Shown here piece by piece: positions 1 through 7,114 of a DNA stretch of 25,121 nucleotides. Location: positions 1 to 25,121 of the forward strand of contig SKHJ01000045.1 of assembly GCA_007116965.1 (NCBI GenBank), given 5' to 3'. The notes beneath the pieces are model-generated. The model worked only from the letters and a program-made list of their open reading frames with translations. It did no database searches and had not been told where the DNA came from. The position numbers and the translations under genes are program-made. Position 1 is the first letter of the stretch. Each line of letters begins with the position of its first letter. The DNA is from Candidatus Kaiserbacteria bacterium. Lineage in GTDB: Bacteria > Patescibacteriota > Minisyncoccia > Phycocordibacterales > UBA918.

Positions 1-1248
1 AACCTCTCAGAAGAAGTGCGAAAGGGACAGAAAGAAAAAATTGCTCAGGGCTGGCTACCGACCAAACCACCCCAAGGTTATAAGACCGTTGGTGAAAAGG
101 GTCACAAAATCCACATTGTCAATCAGGAGGTGTCTCCGTTTATCGTGAAGATGTTCAAGTATTACGCTTCAGGTAATTACTCCATTAACGCTCTGTGCGA
201 AAAACTATATGAGATGGGATTTCGTAACAGTAACGGAAAGAAAGTAGTAAGGAGCCGCATTCACGAACTGCTCCGAGACCCTTTCTACTACGGCAGTTTT
301 GTTTGGAAAGGTGAACTGTATGACGGTAAGCATAAGCCACTTATTTCGAAGTCACTATTCGATACTGTACAGGCAAAATTGAGTGAGGGACTAATGAGTC
401 CGTACTACGCCAAACACCTCCGCATACTGCAAGGTAAGATTGCGTGTGGTGCGTGTCAGCGAACTGTATCGTGGGAACAGCAGAAAGGCGTTCTGTATGG
501 TGGTTGCAAACACTGTAAAGCTCAACTCGATACCGACAAGAAGTATGTGAAGCAAGATGAGCTCGAAGCAGAATTGCTCTCTAAAATCGTCTCTGTTGCC
601 CCTAAAAATGAAGAAGTACTCCAAGTACTAAAGACTGCCCTAAAAGAGAGTCACAGCGAAGAAATAGCCTATTTTGAGGCACAAAAACAGAGTCTCGTTA
701 ACCAGCAGACACGATTGAAGCAACGAATGTCGATTATCTACGAAGACCGCTTGAGCGGGACTATCAGCTCAACGTTCTTTGGTGAAAAGTACGCAGAGTA
801 CGAACGTGAGTACAAAGACTCTCAAGAAGCATTGAAGGAACTTGAGGACAATAACAATGCGTACTATCAAGCAGGGTTTGCGATGCACGAACTGGCATCA
901 AACGCAGTGCAGATATACAACAGCAAGAATGCGACCAAAGAACAGAAGCGACTATTCTTGTCGTACGCTTTATCTGCTGTACGTGTACTTAGAGGAAATG
1001 TAGAGACTGATTACACCCCATCACTCACCTTTTTAGAAGCGTGGATGCCAAAAGTGAACAAAGCTCTCGAACTGGCAGAAAATCCTGAGAATAGCCCTGA
1101 AATAAAAGCTGATGTGGCTGACTTCATCAAGAATAATGCTGAAGCTGAAGTGAAGCGAAAGAATGACATTCGAACTCCAGAATATGGCTCTAATAAAGGA
1201 AAAGATGTGCCTTTCGACACATCTCATCCTATAATGCTCCGCCGGTAG
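1..1248 (+). CDS. Large serine recombinase, C-terminal part (5' end outside window)
   Basis: The frame is open from base 1, so the start and the N-terminal resolvase domain with the catalytic serine lie upstream. What is visible matches the large serine recombinase family: a Recombinase domain over about the first 125 codons (GYKT..., then RIHELLRDPFYYGSFVWKG), a zinc ribbon with CGAC and CKHC pairs near bases 440-530, and a long charged coiled-coil segment with the typical YEDRLSGTIS stretch near 735-770. Such proteins integrate or excise mobile elements by site-specific recombination. The last codons and the TAG stop lie inside the 3' end of the antisense tRNA-Asn gene, so the C-terminus is encoded partly by tRNA sequence. 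A GTG at 16 could start an ORF, but the upstream codons are open and the domain order argues for truncation by the window edge. Confidence 0.9.
   Translation, partial: NLSEEVRKGQKEKIAQGWLPTKPPQGYKTVGEKGHKIHIVNQEVSPFIVKMFKYYASGNYSINALCEKLYEMGFRNSNGKKVVRSRIHELLRDPFYYGSFVWKGELYDGKHKPLISKSLFDTVQAKLSEGLMSPYYAKHLRILQGKIACGACQRTVSWEQQKGVLYGGCKHCKAQLDTDKKYVKQDELEAELLSKIVSVAPKNEEVLQVLKTALKESHSEEIAYFEAQKQSLVNQQTRLKQRMSIIYEDRLSGTISSTFFGEKYAEYEREYKDSQEALKELEDNNNAYYQAGFAMHELASNAVQIYNSKNATKEQKRLFLSYALSAVRVLRGNVETDYTPSLTFLEAWMPKVNKALELAENPENSPEIKADVADFIKNNAEAEVKRKNDIRTPEYGSNKGKDVPFDTSHPIMLRR
1..1248. mobile_element. Probable right end of an integrated element at tRNA-Asn
   Basis: A large serine recombinase gene abuts and overlaps the 3' end of tRNA-Asn. 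Tail-to-tail contact of an integrase with a tRNA 3' end is the usual layout at the end of an integrative element. The element would extend left, outside the window; the exact junction cannot be set without the other attachment site. No cargo other than the recombinase is visible. Confidence 0.5.
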
Positions 1249-1308
1249 GATTCGAACCTACGACCAATCGGTTAACAGCCGACTGCTCTACCGCTGAGCT
1301 ACGGCGGA
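1237..1308 (-). tRNA. tRNA-Asn (anticodon GUU)
   Basis: Read on the minus strand the 72 bases fold into a complete cloverleaf: acceptor TCCGCCG paired with CGGCGGA, D-stem GCTC/GAGC, anticodon stem GTCGG/CCGAT with loop CTGTTAA (anticodon GTT), T-stem GTAGG/CCTAC with loop TTCGAAT, and discriminator G. No CCA is encoded, so the tail must be added by the CCA enzyme. It decodes both Asn codons. The 3' end faces the serine recombinase and overlaps its last four codons. Confidence 0.95.
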
Positions 1309-1334
1309 ATATTTGTACCCTCTCAACGTTGGTC

Positions 1335-1362
1335 ATTGTACTTAAATTTGGCGATTTCGCAA
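1335..1362 (-). promoter_or_regulatory. Promoter of tRNA-Asn
   Basis: On the minus strand, TTGCGA (1362-1357) and TACAAT (1340-1335) are separated by 16 bases. The predicted start is near 1328, about 20 bases before the mature tRNA 5' end. This fits a sigma-70-type promoter for the tRNA. Confidence 0.55.
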
Positions 1363-1364
1363 TA

Positions 1365-1373
1365 TGCTATGCT
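1365..1373 (+). promoter_or_regulatory. Extended -10 box of the glutaredoxin-like gene
   Basis: TGCTATGCT matches TGnTATnnT. The predicted start near 1380 leaves a leader of about 30 bases before the ATG at 1411. No convincing -35 and no Shine-Dalgarno are visible. Confidence 0.35.
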
Positions 1374-1410
1374 AGAACTATTATTCAGTGATTCAGTTTG
1401 AACAATAACT

Positions 1411-1656
1411 ATGTATATTCTGTATATCAAACCGGGTTGTCCTTTTTGTGAGAAGGTTTTGTCAGTCGTTAATGAATTAGGCTTGGTAGTAGAGTTAAAA
1501 AGTGTATTGGATCCAGAGGTGAAAGAGGAGTTAATCGCGCATGGAGGCAAAAAGCAGGTGCCGTACCTGATTGATACAAAACGCGATGTCGCAATGTACG
1601 AATCGGACGCCATTATCTCGTATTTTGAGACACACGCAGATGCACCTGCGCAATAA
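1411..1656 (+). CDS. Glutaredoxin-like / GST N-terminal thioredoxin-fold protein
   Basis: An 81-residue protein covering one thioredoxin fold. It opens with a beta strand leading into the redox motif C10-P-F-C13, followed by a helix, the cis-proline motif KKQVPYLI (Pro51) and ESDAIISYF (64-72), which resembles the glutathione-binding SDAI motif of glutaredoxins and GST N-terminal domains. The expected role is cytoplasmic thiol-disulfide exchange or reduction of mixed disulfides. Whether it uses glutathione or another thiol is not decidable from sequence, and glutathione is doubtful in a reduced genome. It is a single-domain protein lacking the helical GST C-terminal domain. The start is the only ATG preceding the first strand and there is no Shine-Dalgarno. 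Confidence 0.8.
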   Translation: MYILYIKPGCPFCEKVLSVVNELGLVVELKSVLDPEVKEELIAHGGKKQVPYLIDTKRDVAMYESDAIISYFETHADAPAQ

Positions 1657-1719
1657 AAGACGTATACTACTGTGAGGAATGACATATCGTATCTAAGTCT
1701 GCGTATGTATGTGTAGAGA

Positions 1720-1725
1720 TAGTAT
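1720..1725 (+). promoter_or_regulatory. Possible -10 box upstream of hpf
   Basis: TAGTAT would give a start near 1732 and a leader of about 30 bases to the ATG at 1764. A second candidate, TATACT at 1663-1668, lies further upstream. Neither has a clear -35. Confidence 0.25.
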
Positions 1726-1763
1726 ATGGTTCCTTGGCTTACTCGCTAATATCAAAAATTGCT

Positions 1764-2129
1764 ATGACGTTTCCCACCATTAATTTTAAAACCACCAACA
1801 TTGAAGTAGAGGATCGTTTGATTGATCTCTTGGAAGATAAACTACAGAGTCTGAACAAATATCTGGGTGCTGAAACCGATGTGGTCTGCGAGGCAGAATT
1901 CGAAAAAGTCACAACCAGCGAGAAAGGGTCGGTGCATCGATTGGAGGTAAATTTACAAGTCGGCGGTCAATTGTATCGAGCGGAGGCAACCGAAGAGAGT
2001 TTTGAAAAAGCCATCGATGAGGTGCGTGATGAACTAGATAAAGAATTACGACGAGCCAATCGTAAGCGAGATTCGTTGATCAAGAAAGGTGGTCGCAAGA
2101 TCAAGGAAATGTTGCGTTTTGGTGACTAG
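1764..2129 (+). CDS. hpf: Ribosome hibernation promoting factor, short HPF/RaiA (YfiA) type
   Basis: A 121-residue protein with the beta-alpha-beta-beta-beta-alpha pattern of the S30AE/RaiA family: INFKTTNIEVEDRLIDLLEDKL, then HRLEVNLQVGGQLYRAEA, then a helix FEKAIDEVRDELDKELRRA and a basic tail (KRDSLIKKGGRKIKEM). Family members bind the 30S decoding region and silence or store ribosomes in starvation. The long-HPF C-terminal dimerisation domain is absent, so it is a short type. I chose the ATG at 1764 because TIN(F)K directly after it matches family N-termini; a TTG at 1734 would add ten unrelated residues. It converges with fmt, the stop codons being only a few bases apart. Confidence 0.85.
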   Translation: MTFPTINFKTTNIEVEDRLIDLLEDKLQSLNKYLGAETDVVCEAEFEKVTTSEKGSVHRLEVNLQVGGQLYRAEATEESFEKAIDEVRDELDKELRRANRKRDSLIKKGGRKIKEMLRFGD

Positions 2130-2140
2130 TGAGAACTAGT
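2125..2140. terminator. Small hairpin over two convergent stop codons
   Basis: ACTAGT-GAGA-ACTAGT forms a perfect 6-bp stem with a GNRA-type GAGA loop. It contains the TAG of hpf on the plus strand and the TAG of fmt on the minus strand. There is no U-tract, so termination activity is uncertain; it could equally act as a 3'-end stabiliser or be chance. Confidence 0.3.
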
Positions 2141-3008
2141 TGCTGCCGACCATTTGCAAAAATGCCCGAAACTCCATTTCGTTCCGTCCTGCTGGCACGA
2201 CCCGTTCGATGAGTAACTGGTTATCTTTGATGCTGGCGCTACGAATCTTTACGCGCTGGTTTTGGTAAACAAAAAAGGCTTCTGGCCAGCCGGCGTAGGC
2301 TCTGATTTGTAAGAGAGCTTGGTAGGCGGCGGGGCCGGTCGGTAGCGAGAAAGGGTCAAGATACAGTTGAGCGTCGGCCTTGGTGATAAAATGGCAATAG
2401 GTGGCTTGCTGGTGATTTTGCTCTTGGGGAGTAATCTCACCTGCTACCCAGCGGGGGATGGTGTCTACCAGTAAAGCAGCTCCACGCGAGATGAGTAGTG
2501 TCTCTAGGTCGGGTCCGGGTAACGGCCAGTCGCGTGTCGGGATGGTTACTGATGCTTGTGCCAGGATGGGGCCGTGATCCATCTGGGTATCCAAGAGCAT
2601 GACACTGACCCCGGTCGGGTTAATGTCGTTACGAATAGCGCTACGAATTGGACTAGGGCCACGAAGTTGGGGCAGGAGCGAGGGGTGTAGGTTGATGGTC
2701 TGGTGACGAGGAAGGTCGAGAATGGTGGCGGGGAGAATCTGACCGTAGGCGAAGACAATAAACAAATCCCAGTCGGTTTGTTGGAGTGGTGAGTCGCTGG
2801 TCAAGAGTTCAGCACGACCGGCTGGTTGCCAGACTGGAATCTGCTGGCTAGTAGCCCATATTTTCACCGGTGGCGGGGTGATAATTTGCTGTCGTCCGAC
2901 TGGCTGGTCGGGATTGGTAATTACCAAGGATGGTGTCAGGTCATGGGCTTGTAGTGCGTTGAGGACTGGCAGCGTCAGTTCGGGAGTACCAAAAAAAGCA
3001 ATTTTCAT
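2136..3008 (-). CDS. fmt: Methionyl-tRNA formyltransferase
   Basis: This enzyme transfers a formyl group from 10-formyl-tetrahydrofolate to Met-tRNA(fMet), making the initiator for translation. The 290-residue protein starts with the family signature MKIAFFGTPE. It keeps the catalytic set: N106 and H108 in INLHPSLLP (with the SLLP loop) and D144 in MLLDTQMDHGPIL. A C-terminal OB-like domain follows from about residue 205. Length is slightly below the usual 310-315. It starts 3 bases after the def stop, so the two are almost certainly cotranscribed; def removes the formyl group that fmt adds. No Shine-Dalgarno precedes the ATG. Confidence 0.95.
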   Translation of the reverse strand: MKIAFFGTPELTLPVLNALQAHDLTPSLVITNPDQPVGRQQIITPPPVKIWATSQQIPVWQPAGRAELLTSDSPLQQTDWDLFIVFAYGQILPATILDLPRHQTINLHPSLLPQLRGPSPIRSAIRNDINPTGVSVMLLDTQMDHGPILAQASVTIPTRDWPLPGPDLETLLISRGAALLVDTIPRWVAGEITPQEQNHQQATYCHFITKADAQLYLDPFSLPTGPAAYQALLQIRAYAGWPEAFFVYQNQRVKIRSASIKDNQLLIERVVPAGRNEMEFRAFLQMVGSN

Positions 3009-3011
3009 AGT

Positions 3012-3536
3012 TTAACCAGTTTGTTTGGCCGAATCTTTTAGTTCGGCGATAGACCAGACGCGCTTGGCCCGATCGGTAAAAAGAATACCATCAAGGTGGT
3101 CATACTCATGCTGAATGATCTGTGCGAGCAGACCGCCGGCACCGCGCTCGTAGGGAGTACCGTCAGCATCAAGGGCGCGAAGGGTGACATTAGTATGACG
3201 ACGAACCTCGCCGTAGAGTTCTGGAACCGACAAACAACCTTCACCGAGCAGTTGTGTTTTGCGCGAGTATTTAACAATTTCAGGATTGACAGCCACTAAG
3301 GCTGGCAGGGGATTACGGTCGTCACTTTGGTCATCGAGTAGGAAGACTCGCTTACTCACACCGATTTGTGGCGCGGCAATAGCAACCGGAATAAAGCCGT
3401 CCACCTGGTAACTACGCAAGGCGGTGCGCATGGCTTTTAGGAGCTTCGTTAGTTCTCCGTTAGCTATCTCTTCTGGTGTGACCACCTCAGCGATGGTATG
3501 GAGGGCGGGGTGGTTCTCTGGTACAAGTTTGGCCAT
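3012..3536 (-). CDS. def: Peptide deformylase
   Basis: A 174-residue metalloenzyme that removes the N-formyl group from nascent proteins. All three family motifs are recognisable: AAPQIG (54-59), EGCLS (99-103, metal ligand C101) and HEYDH (143-147, metal ligands H143 and H147 and catalytic E144). Motif 1 is slightly altered: the usual GxGLAAPQ is PVAIAAPQ, so the first glycines are gone, as seen in some divergent deformylases. It lies upstream of fmt in one transcription unit. Its own promoter (TTGTCT, 17 bases, TACTAT) places the transcription start at or within a few bases of the ATG, suggesting a leaderless mRNA. Confidence 0.95.
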   Translation of the reverse strand: MAKLVPENHPALHTIAEVVTPEEIANGELTKLLKAMRTALRSYQVDGFIPVAIAAPQIGVSKRVFLLDDQSDDRNPLPALVAVNPEIVKYSRKTQLLGEGCLSVPELYGEVRRHTNVTLRALDADGTPYERGAGGLLAQIIQHEYDHLDGILFTDRAKRVWSIAELKDSAKQTG

Positions 3537-3545
3537 AGCCAGTCC

Positions 3546-3574
3546 ATAGTAGCCGTATTTACACCAAAAGACAA
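3546..3574 (-). promoter_or_regulatory. Promoter of def-fmt, leaderless spacing
   Basis: On the minus strand TTGTCT (3574-3569), 17-base spacer, TACTAT (3551-3546). The last T of the hexamer is 10 bases from the A of the def ATG at 3536, so the mRNA should begin at or next to the start codon. There is no Shine-Dalgarno in the gap. Confidence 0.6.
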
Positions 3575-3582
3575 CGGTCTCG

Positions 3583-5481
3583 TCAGATAATCCGGTCGGG
3601 ATTGATCTCGATTTTTACGTGTGGCGGTAATGTACGGAGCGCCCGGAGGAGTTGACTGTCTGGCCACTGCTCAGTCGGTATCCGTAGCAGGGCGTGGCGA
3701 GTGGTCTGGGTGGGGGTAGAGTACGGATCGTTGTAGTAATGTGGTTGGTAGGTGTCTAGGTGCTGTTTGATAGTCTCGTCAAAGACGAGCGCTTCCTTGC
3801 TAGCGCTGGTCCATGTCATGCGGATGATGGTAGCAAAGGGTGGGTAATTGAGTTGTTGTCGGAGCTCTATTTCTTCGGTATAGAACTGTTCTAAGCTACC
3901 TTTGGTAGCTTGAGTGACGATCTGACTTGGTGTGTGGCGGGCTTGTACGATGACTTGTTCTTGGCTCTTTTCTCGTAATTCAAGTAATAGTTTGAGGAGC
4001 ATTTCGTCAGCTCGCCAAGTAGGGATACTGGCTGCAGCCTCAAGTGAGGTGACACAGCTGACGGCAATAGTGTCGGTCAGATAGGGTAAGGCGAGATTGG
4101 TGCCAAGAATGATAGCGCCTTTAGCTTGTTGCATTTTGGTATGGAGCGCTTGGGCTCGTTTGGGAGTGGTAGCAGTTGTAGCATCAAATATGATCAAGGG
4201 TACGTTCGGGAAATGTTCAGCTACGCTATCGGCAATGAATTGAATACCAATACCGCGCTCACGTAAACGCCAGGAGCCACACAGAGGGCAAGTGTCAAAT
4301 GCTCGAACCCGTCGTCCAGACGTGGGGTCAACAAACCATCGCTCTTCAACTTCACCATGCGTGGTGCGAAAGAGGGTGTACGGGTTGCCAGAATCGGGAC
4401 AACGAATGATGGCGCCGCAATCAAAACAGGTAATCAAAGGAGCAAGACCACGTCTCGCCGCGTAAAGGAAGACGTTCTGTCGCCGCGCTAATGTTTCGTT
4501 GATGGTAGCTAAAGTTTGAGGAAAAAATATTTGAAAAGGCTGACGTGACAATCCGGGCTCGGCTGGGTTAGTGGTATAGGTTATGAGCTCGGCCGGGAAG
4601 ATGAGTCGTTTGGGGGGTTCGAGATAACTAGGAAAGAGGTCTTCTCGGCGACGATGTTCGTCTTCAGTTCGTAGGACAGTATCACCAATAAGACAGGTGC
4701 GACCAGTGATGGCCGCGAGTTGCTGCAAGCATAGGCGTTGGTCGAGATAGGGTCGAGTACGTTCTAGGTAGTTTGTGTGACCTGCTTGTTCAATAATGAT
4801 ACTAGCCAGGTCGTGTCGTTCTGCGTACGCGTGTCGTGTGGTCGTAATATGCAGGACGGCTTGGCTAGCTGAGAATAGCTTCTGTAGTGATAGTTGGCGT
4901 TCTCGGGCGGTCTGATTGGGTGAGGTACAAATCACTCGGTCGGAGATACCGACCTTGAGCTTTTCGTACGCAACCTCAACCGCCGCCGCTGTCGGTACGA
5001 CTAACATAACTGAACCACCACGAGCAAAAGTGGAACGAATATGACTCTGGTAGACAATGTAGCGTTCGTCAGTTGGTGCGAGTACAACTTGAGGGGTCGT
5101 ATCTTCAGCGGCCAGTCGTTCTGTTTGTTCTGTTGGGTACTGGACGGCACCGGCCCGCACTTCGGTTGGTAACAACGAAAAGAGAATCGTACCTAAACTA
5201 GCTGGATAGTATTCTTGAAGTCGAGTCGTTAGTTGAATGAGAGGCGCGGGCAAACTCCCACGCTCCGCTTGAGCAGGAATCTTGCGGACAGCAAAATCAG
5301 CCTGGCGTAATGATGACTTCGTCTTAGAGACTGAGGTTGTCTCAACCACTACACCCAGTACCTCTTTCTTTCGCACGGGTATTGCTAATAATGTTCCTGG
5401 CGAGTACTGCGTACTAGAAAAGTAGGTCAGGGTACTGGTGTTGATGCCGCGTTGTAGAGGAATGACAGAGATGACAAACAT
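3583..5481 (-). CDS. priA: PriA-like primosomal protein with decayed helicase motifs
   Basis: The 632-residue protein aligns end to end with PriA (primosomal protein N'), which restarts stalled forks. The N-terminal 3'-DNA-binding region (FVISVIPLQ...PGTLLAIPVRKKEVLGVVVE), part of the zinc region (C352-x2-C355, C361, C398-x2-C401) and the C-terminal EQFYTEEIELRQQLNYPPFA are recognisable. The motor is not intact: the Walker A position reads about APTDERYIVY (135-144) instead of GxxGSGKT, the DEEH box reads EQAGH (231-235), GTQMxxKGHDF becomes GTNLALPYLTD (460-470), and QVAGRAGR is missing. Three of the eight usual zinc cysteines are also absent. It probably binds forks or partners without ATP-driven unwinding; that is inference. 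The frame is intact over 1.9 kb, so it is under selection and not a pseudogene. The symbol reflects homology, not proven activity. Confidence 0.85.
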   Translation of the reverse strand: MFVISVIPLQRGINTSTLTYFSSTQYSPGTLLAIPVRKKEVLGVVVETTSVSKTKSSLRQADFAVRKIPAQAERGSLPAPLIQLTTRLQEYYPASLGTILFSLLPTEVRAGAVQYPTEQTERLAAEDTTPQVVLAPTDERYIVYQSHIRSTFARGGSVMLVVPTAAAVEVAYEKLKVGISDRVICTSPNQTARERQLSLQKLFSASQAVLHITTTRHAYAERHDLASIIIEQAGHTNYLERTRPYLDQRLCLQQLAAITGRTCLIGDTVLRTEDEHRRREDLFPSYLEPPKRLIFPAELITYTTNPAEPGLSRQPFQIFFPQTLATINETLARRQNVFLYAARRGLAPLITCFDCGAIIRCPDSGNPYTLFRTTHGEVEERWFVDPTSGRRVRAFDTCPLCGSWRLRERGIGIQFIADSVAEHFPNVPLIIFDATTATTPKRAQALHTKMQQAKGAIILGTNLALPYLTDTIAVSCVTSLEAAASIPTWRADEMLLKLLLELREKSQEQVIVQARHTPSQIVTQATKGSLEQFYTEEIELRQQLNYPPFATIIRMTWTSASKEALVFDETIKQHLDTYQPHYYNDPYSTPTQTTRHALLRIPTEQWPDSQLLRALRTLPPHVKIEINPDRII

Positions 5482-5488
5482 CAGGTCC

Positions 5489-5497
5489 AGTATAGCA
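5489..5497 (-). promoter_or_regulatory. Extended -10 box of priA, leaderless spacing
   Basis: On the minus strand TGCTATACT (5497-5489) ends 8 bases before the A of the priA ATG at 5481. No good -35 is visible, which fits an extended -10 promoter. Confidence 0.55.
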
Positions 5498-5513
5498 AAT
5501 AGGGCATCAGACC

Positions 5514-7022
5514 TTAAAATTCACTGACATAATCAATATCAGCCCCGAGTTGTTGCAGGCGCTCCACCAATTTCTCATAGCCACGATTGATACTGTATAC
5601 ATTACGTAGCAGACTTTCGCCCGGGGCACCGAGCATGGCGATGAGAATGATGGTGGCGGGGCGGAGGGCTGGTGGACAGATGAGTTCGGTAGCACGTAGA
5701 GGAGTGGCGCCGGTGATATAAATCCGGTGTGGGTCGGCCAAGACCGTCTCGGCACCGAGTTTATCAAGTTCGGTGAAATATATTGCTCGTTTTTCATAGA
5801 CCCAGTCATGGATGAGGGTCTGCCCGTCCGTCTGGGTAGCAATCACGGCAAAGAAGGGGAGGTTGTCAATATTGAGGCCAGGGTAGGGGCGGGCATATAT
5901 TTTTTCGTGCAATGATTGTAGTTGACTGGGTTCGGTGGTGATATCAATCAGTCGTGTATGACCGTTATGACTAAGATATGACTCTGACTGTTGATACTGA
6001 AAGCCCATCTTCTTCAGTTTGAGCAGTTCGAGCTCTAAAAACTCAATTGGGCATCGTGTGATGGTCAGCGGGGAACGGGTGACGATGGCCGTAGCTAAGA
6101 AGAACATGGTATCGGTTGGATCTTCGCTCAGCGTGTATTCGACCGTCTGGTTGATGGTGGTGGTGCCGCGGATGGTTAGGGTGGTGGTACCAATACCTTC
6201 TATCTCGACTCCGAGCAGCTGTAAGAAATGACATACTTCCTGCACCATATAGTTGGCCGAAGCGTATTTAATAGTGATTGGGTCAGGGTGCAGGGCAGCC
6301 GCAAACAGGGCGTTTTCGGTCACAGTATCACCTGATTCGTAGAGAATGATCTCGTGTGCGGTCTGGGGTTTGGTCGTGATGTGAAAAGTATCACTGTGAG
6401 CCGTAATGGCTACACCAAAGTGTTCCAAGGCGTACAGGTGTGGTTGGATAGTCCGGCTGCCAAGCTTGCAACCGCCAGACTGAGGTAAGGAGAAATCTCT
6501 GAAGCGATGGATCAGTGGCCCGATGAACATAACGATGCTCCGGGTCTTACGCGCGGCCTCGACATCGATCTGTTTCAAGTTAAATTCAGCCGGGGGCTGA
6601 ATGTGTACAGAATTGTTTTGCCATTTGACATTGACACCGATACTCTCCAGGACCTCAATAATGCGGTGCACTTCTTCAATCCGGGGAACCCGATGGAGAA
6701 TAGTCTTGCCGCGATTAAGTAACGAAGCACACAATAATCCAACAGCACCGTTCTTCGAAGTGTTGGTTTCGACAGTGCCCGAAAGAGGCTTCCCACCGTT
6801 GATACGAACATTGATGCTACCAGGAGTAGCAGCTAGGAGATTGCGGTGCAAAGCCTGACCAATTTTTTTAAGCATGTCGGCGCTGATATTTTGCTTACCT
6901 GACTCAATGCGAGCAATCGCACTCTGGGTTGTCCCGACTCGTTTGGCGAGGGAAGCTTGCGTTAAGCCTTCGGTTTCTCTGATGTCAGCAATGCGCTGAC
7001 CGATGGTGTTGTCTGTCTGCAT
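5514..7022 (-). CDS. murA: XRE-family HTH fused to UDP-GlcNAc 1-carboxyvinyltransferase (MurA)
   Basis: MurA carries out the first committed step of peptidoglycan synthesis: it adds enolpyruvate from PEP to UDP-GlcNAc. From the ATG at 7022 the protein has 502 residues. Residues 6-58 form a Cro/C1-type HTH (TIGQRIADIRETEGLTQ...SAIARIESGKQNISADML); the MurA fold begins near 69. Conserved sites are K90-N91, the catalytic C185 in QSGGCKLGSR with R190, and an Asp in NIDNLP. The late RATDLRAG motif is altered to RATELICPPALRPA, keeping an Arg. A longer ORF could begin at 7040, but the TATACT box would then lie inside the coding sequence; leaderless spacing supports 7022. The extra DNA-binding domain is not part of canonical MurA (about 420 aa) and suggests the enzyme regulates genes, perhaps its own. 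It lies divergent from a solo mreB. Confidence 0.9.
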   Translation of the reverse strand: MQTDNTIGQRIADIRETEGLTQASLAKRVGTTQSAIARIESGKQNISADMLKKIGQALHRNLLAATPGSINVRINGGKPLSGTVETNTSKNGAVGLLCASLLNRGKTILHRVPRIEEVHRIIEVLESIGVNVKWQNNSVHIQPPAEFNLKQIDVEAARKTRSIVMFIGPLIHRFRDFSLPQSGGCKLGSRTIQPHLYALEHFGVAITAHSDTFHITTKPQTAHEIILYESGDTVTENALFAAALHPDPITIKYASANYMVQEVCHFLQLLGVEIEGIGTTTLTIRGTTTINQTVEYTLSEDPTDTMFFLATAIVTRSPLTITRCPIEFLELELLKLKKMGFQYQQSESYLSHNGHTRLIDITTEPSQLQSLHEKIYARPYPGLNIDNLPFFAVIATQTDGQTLIHDWVYEKRAIYFTELDKLGAETVLADPHRIYITGATPLRATELICPPALRPATIILIAMLGAPGESLLRNVYSINRGYEKLVERLQQLGADIDYVSEF

Positions 7023-7030
7023 ACTGATTG

Positions 7031-7039
7031 AGTATAGCA
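7031..7039 (-). promoter_or_regulatory. Extended -10 box of murA, leaderless spacing
   Basis: On the minus strand TGCTATACT (7039-7031); its last base is 9 bases from the A of the ATG at 7022. This is what decides the murA start. The -35 region is weak. Confidence 0.55.
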
Positions 7040-7050
7040 TATCCGCTATA
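7033..7050. promoter_or_regulatory. Candidate operator: inverted repeat over the murA -10 box
   Basis: TATAGC-atatcc-GCTATA is a perfect 6-bp inverted repeat with a 6-base spacer. It overlaps the murA -10 hexamer and sits in the divergent murA/mreB intergenic region. XRE-family proteins bind palindromes of about this size, so the HTH on MurA could repress its own promoter here. The binding is inference; the repeat is seen directly. Confidence 0.4.
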
Positions 7051-7065
7051 TATGTGATGGATAAT

Positions 7066-7093
7066 TTGTATATTTGGGGAAAACCGCTACTAT
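7066..7093 (+). promoter_or_regulatory. Promoter of the solo mreB
   Basis: TTGTAT (7066-7071), 16-base spacer, TACTAT (7088-7093). The predicted start near 7100 gives about 15 bases of leader to the ATG at 7115. An alternative hexamer TATATT lies at 7069-7074. Confidence 0.4.
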
Positions 7094-7114
7094 GTGGTCA
7101 CGGAACGGCAAGCT

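Noticed and set aside
3583..5481. priA as a pseudogene
   Set aside because: The reading frame is intact over its full length with conserved ends and its own promoter; only the motor motifs are lost, which suggests functional change and not decay.
7023..7040. Longer murA start at 7040 adding six residues
   Set aside because: It would place the TATACT promoter element inside the coding region; the ATG at 7022 fits both the promoter spacing and the HTH N-terminus.
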